From Oreocharis arfaki (taxonomy: Eukaryota; Chordata; Aves; Passeriformes; Paramythiidae): a stretch of 64,000 nt of DNA. The position numbers and the translations under genes were made by a program. A model generated the notes under the pieces. It saw only the letters and a program-made list of their open reading frames with translations. It was not told where the DNA came from and searched no databases. Shown one piece after another: positions 52,701 to 61,700 of this stretch (position 1 is the first letter of the stretch; every line of letters starts with the position of its first letter). The stretch covers positions 62,234 to 126,233 of the forward strand of contig VZRR01012872.1 of the NCBI GenBank assembly GCA_013398015.1, in the 5' to 3' direction.

Positions 52701-55700
52701 ACAGAGCTTATTTCTATTTCCTTCTGAAATACGTCTTTTAAATGTTCTTTGCTTGCAAAATTCTACTTAAAGATTTCTAAAAAAATGTTTAAATCTTTGC
52801 TTCTGTCCTTCCACTTGTAACTTTTGTATTAACTTCCTCTCTGTGCTACATCATTTCCTTTTTCACGCTAGCCAATGAGGACCACTGGCCAAAGGTATGT
52901 AAGATCATTTTTCCTTTCTTTTTTTTTTTTCGTTTGTGTTCCCTGTTGTTAATATGTAGGTCGTCCACCTAAATACAACACGGTGTTGGGGTTCGGGGCT
53001 TTGACCCCCACGTCCCCTCTGTCCAGTTATCCTGACTCCCCTGAAAATGAAAAGACAGAGACCACATTTACTTTTCCCGCAGCTGTTCAGCCCGTGTCCC
53101 TGCCTAGCCCCAGCTCCACAGACGTAAGTAACTCTTGGGGAGGGGGTTACTTTTAGAAAGTTATGCAAAACAGACACAAGGAAAATCATTGCAGATTTTG
53201 TTTCTCTAATCTCACTCATCATTTGTCCTAATTCAGTGCAGTGAAACAGTCCAGCATTTTTTTAACACCCTTCCCTTTTTCCTCCTGCACCTATGTTGTT
53301 ATCTTGTAGAGATTTTATTTGTAACTCCTTCAGTGGATTGAAACATTGGGAGGCACCAGGCATGCTAGATGAGCTCATTTCCTTTGTGTAGTGTCTGAGA
53401 TCTTGTCTGGCTGAATTGAATCTGTCATCCATGAAAAAGGGCTGGGGGGGGCGGGGGGGAGAAGAGAATGAAAAGTGCTAGTTACAGGCCATAATAACAA
53501 AAAGTTGTGTTTCTGTAACGAGAGAAGGGTGGAAACTGCTTCGTCATGCAGAACAGCCAGGAGCAGCGTTTGCGGCACTGATGTGGCAGAAAGTGTGTTG
53601 TGACTGTTCAGTGGGGGTAAAAAAGTTCTCAGGAGCTGGAGTGTACTTTCATTTAAGTGCTTGCTTTTTAAAGACTGGTATTTACAGGGCACAGCTTGAG
53701 AATCAAAAGGTGCTTATTTCTTCATACCAGTGCCACAAACTCCTTCTGGAGTCCTTCTTTTAGAAAAGACATTTTCACATATACTTGAGGCCAAACCATT
53801 TGAAATTGCCTTTAAGGAAAATTCGGGTTGTTTTATTTTCATCTGTATAGTTGCACCACTGTGAGAACATAGACTGAGAGACCAGCTCTACTGACCACGT
53901 AGAACAGGGAATAGAAGCCAGTTCCTTGCCTCTGAACTGTATTTGTTCTGCAGAGGTAACAGGAATAGAAGTAGTACAAGTGTGTCTGAGGCACTGAAAT
54001 AAATAAATGCAGTTCTGATACCCAGGGAATATGCATGTGGAATTACAAGCTTCTCTTTTATGTAGTCACTTTTGAGAGCAGGATAGCACTTAAGTGCTAA
54101 AACCCTTTCCTGACAGCCAAATGAATGGGACTGTGGAACAGCTCCTCATGGATAAGGTGGGACAGCTCCATCTCTGGGGACTTTTAAAAATAAGCAGTAC
54201 AGATTACTTGCAAATACGCTGAAGAGCACATATTTTCCATTGGCCCCAAGAGAAGGACTGGATAATGTGGTGGAGGTGTTTTCCATCTCTGATGTGTGTG
54301 TATACTGCTGAGTCTTTTCCTACCGTGTAAGAGCTCTCAAAAGAGTATGATGAGTTGTTGCCCTGTTTTCTGCAGTGCCTGATGGCAGCAAGCTAAATCA
54401 AGAATAAATTTCTGTAGCATCCAAATCTAGTTCTGAATCCCCTTAATTTTCTGAATTAGGGTTGTATTTAGGCCTAGGTTCTGGATTGCTTTGATAGACA
54501 TTAATTAATGAAAATTGAGGTGATTTAAAGGAGACAATGGAAGATTACCTAGCAGGTAGCAAACATTCTCTCTTAGATGAACATATCGTAATACAGAACA
54601 CTAACACTCTTTCCCCTATAAATTCATATATAAATCCCCTTTAACATTTCCAGACAAGGCATTTAGTTTATACAATCACAACAGAACTAATATTTTTAAA
54701 TAGCACGATTTTTCTAAAGAATTTTATACGAAAACCACATTCAATGCATATTTGCTATCAATTGGGCTAATTTGGTAGAATTTTCAGAAATACTTGGTGT
54801 TGAATTCCGCTTAGTATAAAATACATGTGAAAGTAGAAGATACATTTCAAAGTGCTCACAAAAATATTTTTTAAATTAAAAATAAACTATGAAACAAAAT
54901 ATGAATCTTCAGAGACAGCAAAATATCAGAAAGGAGGTACATATCTGTTCTTTGTCACATCTTATAGTTCTTACTTGCTTATTGTAAAGAAAGGAATGGT
55001 TTCCAATTGCCATCATAAGATGGAAGTTGTTCTTCTGTTAATGTGTTCTCATAAGATTGCTCTATAAGCCCGTGCAGTCACATCCCTTTTTTGTGATTTG
55101 GTTTCCTCTATTTATATATTTGTCATGCTGTGTGCTTTTCCTGTCTGAGTTTTGAGAACTTAGCAGTATTTGTAAAAATCTTTAGCATCCTTGGCTGGAA
55201 AAGTGCAATATAGTGCTGGAAAAGTACTCTGTATTTAAACAGCAATAGTACGAGTCATGCTGGTGGTGAAGATAAAGAGGAGGATAAATTCTTTGATGTT
55301 TAAAGACCTTGCAAATCAAACTGATGAAGAATACAGTATCCACTGAAATGCTCATGCCACAGTTTATGCCAGATGCTACCATTGAGGACAGCTATCCTGC
55401 CTGTCACCAGCAGTCTTCTCTCATCCCTTAAATGCCTCATGTGTCCTGTGTTGTTTCAGCACAGACATGTCACATAGTGATCTGCATCAGGGAACTGACA
55501 TAGCTAAAAACTGTTAGTCTTAGCCAGGATCATGCCCTAATGCAGTTAATTTTATAGACACAAGTATTCTTGTGCCAGCTTCATGCAGGGTGAAATGAAT
55601 AGGCATACAGAGAAATCAGGAGAAATCAGGATCACTTCTTTTGGCAGTGAGGCCAGACCATGTCATATGGAAGAGGGTCTACACTGTTAGCAGATGACGT

Positions 55701-58700
55701 GAATATAGAAAAATCTCTTTATTCTAGATAGGACAGAAAATGTTTTCTGTAGTTACAGACTCTGATTTGGAACTTTTGAACACTCAAAAATGAAAGCACA
55801 AGTGCATGCCTAAGGAAAGGGCTATTTCAGACGTCTCAGTTAAAATAATTAAGCAGTTCATCAGACAGATAAAGAAGAAAACTGCAGCTTTGCCTATCTT
55901 TAAAATATTTTTGCATTAAAGATCTAATTCCTTTAGGCTTTAGAATGGAAATTTGATTTAGCACTTGAGTAATCTATGTGTTTAGCCACCTATGAAAGTT
56001 GTAAATCAGGCCAAGCACTTGGCATCAGGCACAGTGGACCAGAACGGCCTTCTTGAATTTCTCCTGAAATGTTACTCTGTGAATGACAGGGAGAAATTTG
56101 AAGGGAGGATGAAGCAGAAGCTTAAGATGGGATTGGTGATAAGGATGGAGGGGTAGAAAGTAGGACTAGAACCTGGGAAAAGGAAGGAAATAATGCAGTA
56201 GGCAGGATTGAGCAAAACCTCCTTTTTTTCTCTCTCTCTTTTTTTTCCTGTTTGGCAATTGTCTATGAGCCATTTGGTTATGTGTGGTTCTCTCTCATGC
56301 AGTAGTGGCATATTCACCTGGAAGATGGCAATTGCCTTTGAAGGTCGATTACTCAACAGTAAGAATTGTGCAAAAATCTCCATTTTAGTGATGATGCAAG
56401 TCTTTGGTCACAAAATGCCTTTTTATTAGTAAACACATCAAAACAGTGTTTCAATTGAGAACATTCAGATTGCAAAGTCAAGCCTATAAAAGTTAGGAAA
56501 TGCCAGAATTAGTATTGCTTCTGATAATTTAATTCACTTACATCATACGCTATGATCATCTTTATTTATATGGTCATGAACAATTCCTGTTGCAGAGTAT
56601 TTAGTTTTCCCATGTTATTCCAGTGAAATGTACATATAAGTATAGATATTACATACCCAAGCACAAAATGCATTTAATACCATATTATTCAGTTCTGTTG
56701 CCTAAAGCCAGGCCCTGCTGCTCTAGACACTTTATCAAAATAAAGAAAACTGTTAGCTGTCCAGAAAGCTTAAATTTATTTTCCTGGTCCCTTGTGAAGA
56801 GGAAGTAGAGCAGAAAGTGACGTTAAATCACCTTTTATGGTATCTGTTCTGAAATTATTCTTCAGTCGCTTCAGCCTGTAGCGTGTCAGAACAGCCTCAG
56901 TGAGCTCTGCTCTAGCCTAAGTTGGCTGGCTGTAGCCTACACAAAGCTGCTTCAGAAGCTGAGGTTAGTGGGGTGCATGTCACAACACCAAATCCAGCCC
57001 CACCTCTATGCATATATTTATTAACTGCCCATAAGACCTGGGGCATTTCTTTGGAATCAAACACTGGCTGGGCTTTTGATAAGGGCAGTTGTTAATTCTG
57101 AGGAAATACCCTGAATTTTGCATTACCAAAAATAGGACTGTGAATTTGGTGCATGTGTGTTGTCATCTCCATGCATTCGGCTGCACTGCACACTGGTCAC
57201 CTGTATCACTACAGGCTTTGCAGCATTCAGGTGAATTTGGGATATTCTGGGTCTAAATTTCTAAATGTGTCCCCCTCAAGAAGAAACAGCACGTGTCTCT
57301 TTTGTAGGTCTCTTTCTGCAGGGTATGAGACACAACAGGTTTGGTTTTCAGCACACCAGTAATTTTGCACTTTGTTAACAAGAGCCATTGTGTAATCTGT
57401 GGCAACTAAAGCATCTTAAGATATATAATTCTCTAGAACAGAAATATTTTTCTAAAATGAGAGAATTCCCCTCTTAAACTTTTCCTTATCTTGAAGAGGA
57501 TTTTATTTTAGCTTGTATGACATCTCTTGCCTGCCACCTTTTCCTTATGTTCAGAGAATGCATGATAGAGGGAAAGAATTTCTTCCCAGCCTGGTTACAA
57601 CACTTCACTTCACAAGAAGCATGAAATATCACTCATTTAGATCTTCATTTAACACTGAGGAACTCTTTGGAGTTGAAGGATGAAGTAATACTATAACTCG
57701 GCTCTCAGCGATCCCTGGGAGTTATGGATACAAAACATGGCACTGAAAAGTCACTGAAGATTGATCCTTATCAAAACATGAAATCAGTGTTAACCTTGGG
57801 AATTAAGAATAGCCTTCCCTTTGAAGAAGGGCCTCGTCAGCATCAGAGCTGGGAAGTAGAAACCTGAGCAGATTTCTCATGTGTCATTCTTTTTACATGT
57901 GTATTATGAAATCCATAGTGGAGATAACTGTAATTTTTCCTGCCTGGCACCTTAATGTGTGAATGCATGGCCAAGTCTGCTATCCCTCCAAATTGATAGA
58001 AATTATTTGCACACGTGAAGAGATGATCAATGCCAGAATGAAACCTTGCATGTGCTGGTATTTCATACAGGGGAGTGTGTACCCACAGTCTGCTCAACAC
58101 ACACATCTTAAAATTGCGGTCTTGCAGATCTGGGGGACGTGTGTGTGAAACTTCATTCTAAGTCAGTGACAAGTGTGTACTTCAGACACCAGGTGGGGCC
58201 TTGAATATGTGGAGTTGCCAGGACAGCCCAGTGGTCAGAGGAGAGGGTGGGGTGCCCCTTGCTTCCTCTACGAATGCTGAGCCATCTTTCTATCATGCCT
58301 CTTTGCTCAAATGTCCAAAAGTCAAATCAAAACAGTAGAAGAGAGAAAGAAGAAAAAGAAACAAGAATCAGACCTACCTTTTTGGGATGTTAATGGCTGT
58401 AGGAAAGAATTCTCTCTGATGGAAATGCAATAGTAACTAAACCTAGTTGTTTTAAAAGACATAGCCAGTCAGGTTTTCAATCCTTTCCTTTAAAAAAATG
58501 TTAGAAAAATCTATCTTTTGTCCTGGCTCTCAGTCTATGTTAGTGATGAAACAATCCACTCTCTATGGAGAATGATAAAGTTTTGAGTCACAGCTGTTTT
58601 GGTGCAACTTGAGGTAGCCCTAAGTGAAGTAAAAAGAATTGTCTCAGAACATAATTCATTCTATTCTTTTTCATTTAGAAGCACAACACCTTTTCCTTAC

Positions 58701-61700
58701 GGTTTCATTTTTAAAGGTGACCTAAATATTTGACAGTGTTCTTTTAAGTCACTCAGCTGGGGTTTCTTACATACTATTACTGGCAAGAGACAGCCTAATC
58801 AGCATTCCTGGAGTGGAGTTGGGCTTACATCCAAAAATCAGGAAGGTTAAGAAAGTGGGTAGCTCATCACTTCAGGCAAATAAAAGATCAGGGTGAGAGG
58901 GAATCTCAAGGAAGAAAGGCTATGGGGTAGCAGTTGTTAAGAGAAGCTATGGTAATAAGTGTTTGCTGTACCATTTTGCCTTGGGAGGACAGAGAGACTG
59001 TTTGGGAGGACAGATGTCGGTGTTTCTGACCTCTGGCATGGTTTTCCTGTTTCACAGTCTAAAAAGGGCTTGACCTTTTGGAATCCCCTTAGAAACAGTT
59101 AGTGCTGTAAACTTTGAATTCAGCTAAGATGTAACTATCAAAGGCCAAAGTTCACTTTTTGCCTTCTCTCTCTTCCTTTCTCTCACCCAAACCCTTTCCC
59201 CTCAATTTTGTAGGGTGATATCCATGAGGATTTTTGCAGTGTTTGCAGAAAAAGTGGGCAGTTGCTGATGTGTGACACATGTTCACGGGTTTATCACCTG
59301 GATTGTCTGGACCCCCCTCTGAAAACCATTCCCAAGGGCATGTGGATCTGTCCCAAATGTCAAGACCAGGTATTGTTTGACAGACGGGGAGTTATGTACA
59401 ATGCATGTGGAGATTTTTTGGTGTTAAAGAAAATAACCAGATTGCTTGGGTTACTTGGATCAAGACAGACTGACACTGAACAAATCTATTTGATGTGCAA
59501 TAAGGCTTGTGTGAACTTCATCGAATTATTACCTCTGTTGGAATGTGTGCTAATACAAAACTGTCAGGTCTTGCTTCCAAATTTGGGGTCTTTATTTGTT
59601 ACCCTTATGTTTTTACTCTTTTTCTGGATTGAAGTATGCAGACTTTGGGAAGGATTATCTACAACCTACAGAAATTCTGCTGTTCATCTTAAGCTCATTG
59701 CTTCTTCAAAATTTATTCATATATTCTTCTGGACAAATAAATAAAACATTTGCACAAGCCTACCTCGATAGAGCAAATATAAGCCCCTGTTTGCTTATAT
59801 AAATCAAACATCAGAAAGGTTGTCTTCAGTGATCTCTTTAATAATATCATCCAGCATCAGTATAATGAGTGTAAGAGAACAGTTTCGTGGTTCTTCCTTC
59901 CAGATCACTCTCTGAAAATGCACAATTGAAGTGAGCAGGTTTTATTTTAATATTTTGTTTATAATTGCATTGAGATTACAAGATGAAGAAGTAAACTATT
60001 GTATTTCTAACCCTTCTATGGAGCTCCAGAAGTTGCAAAGGATTGCTGTTAATAGGCAGTCTGAAGCTGTGTCCTGTCTAACACAGCACATTGCTCGGTC
60101 ACCCACGTGGCCTTTGGTGCGCCAGGTGGTAATGTAAGAAAACAGCCTGACCTACGATGTGCTGCCCAGAAGAATGAAAATGCAAAGCTCAAGTGACTTG
60201 GTCAGCAGTTGCCAGAGAGGAGGGAGTATTATGATTTTGGGTGCTCCTGCTCTTGCCCACTCTCACCTTATCCCTTCTCTTCATGTTTCTGTGATAGCTT
60301 CCAAAAAAATTAGGGAGGAAATTTGAGTAACTTCACTGTAAACTGACCAAGTGCTCTGTCTTCTGAGACACCACTCTGATCATGTACTAAAAATATGTGT
60401 CTTTCCTCTTAAAGTTTGTTAGGAAGCAAAATGTAGGAAGGATACAAAAGACATAAATGGTGCTTACCCTTATAAAGAGAGTTTGACAAGTCTACGAAGA
60501 TGATTCTGATAAGAAGGGGTGATAGGACAGTTTCATATTTTACTGGCCAGGAAGTGTGATGTTTGAATGTATGGTGTGAAGGCTAGGCTGCAGCATGAAA
60601 ACTTTTTTTGCAGAAAAACTAAGATCAGCAATTTGTCTGAACCATGAAGTAATGTTTATGTCTCCTGGCAAGTTTCGAGTTCGGATATATTATCTTTTCA
60701 TTCCTCTTTTAAGTTGTTCAGTATCATTAGTAGACTTTATTTGTGGCTATGGAGGGAATTTAAGAAATGCTGACATTTGTAAGAAATAGGCTTGCTTTGT
60801 AGGAGCCACAATACAGTTGTGAATAATTCCCTCTGTTAAATCTCAGATCAGGTCTGTGAAGCTTCATGTTAACAGGGCTGAGGCTAATGATAGCCATGAA
60901 AGAAAATCCTCAGTCTTTCCCTCTTTCTCTCTCTCCTTTTTGCTTTCTCTGAGGTAGGTTTTTTACCAGCTAAATCTCTATGGAAATTTTCTTTCAGATG
61001 CTAAAGAAGGAAGAAGCAATCCCATGGCCAGGAACTTTAGCAATTGTTCATTCATATATTGCATATAAAGCAGGTAAGAAAATGATGAACACTTTTCTTT
61101 CACTTTTAATAATGGAAGATGTTATTTTGAGAGTGGGATAGAATGGTACTTCCTTTACAAAAGGAAATTTTGTCATACAAAAGGAAATAACCTTAATCAC
61201 TAGTGAAGTGAAAATAGCAGTCTAAATATTTCTTAAGCTTGTCATGGTTGTGTCTGTAGGTAAAATTTTGGGGGTGATTCAGTGCACAAGCTGTTAAGCA
61301 TTGATTTAAACACAATTCCCCTCTTTACATGAAGCAGTTTAGACCCTCTGTCCACTGTTGTAAGAGAAATATTTTAAATATTCTGTTTAATACTCTGTTT
61401 TGCAGCGAAAGAAGAGGAAAAACAGAAACTACTTAAATGGAGTTCAGATTTAAAACAGGAAAGAGAACAACTAGAGCAGAAGGTCAAACAGCTCAGCAAT
61501 TCTATAACAGTGAGTATTGTCCTCCCAAATAACCCTTCACCTGTGTTCTGGTGCCACAGTGCAGGGAGAAAACTATTATAGAGTGACTCCATATACTAGA
61601 CCTGTCATCCACTGGACTTATTTAGAATTGAGTGAGCACTTTCTATTGCTTTTTAGGACTTTGGGGAGCAGGGATGAAATAAAGGCAACATACACTCACA

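Larger units (their letters stand above)
53124..59213 (+). other. PHF21A intron between exons I and J
   Basis: GT-AG intron of about 6.1 kb. It contains a G-rich run at 53439-53459 and a pyrimidine tract near 56221-56248. A vaguely CR1-like stretch lies near 54125-54300. No other exon or intact element was recognised. Confidence 0.8.

Noticed and set aside
52880..52894. Alternative 15-nt microexon from a second AG (ATGAG|GACC), which would insert five residues in frame before exon I
   Set aside because: The AG lacks a pyrimidine tract and matches no isoform I know. The 23-nt form fits the remembered mammalian isoform exactly in position and sequence. It would be worth checking because it alone could allow in-frame joining to exon I.
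53375..53692. 105-codon ORF on the - strand
   Set aside because: It is produced by the G-rich run read as Pro codons and has no domain.
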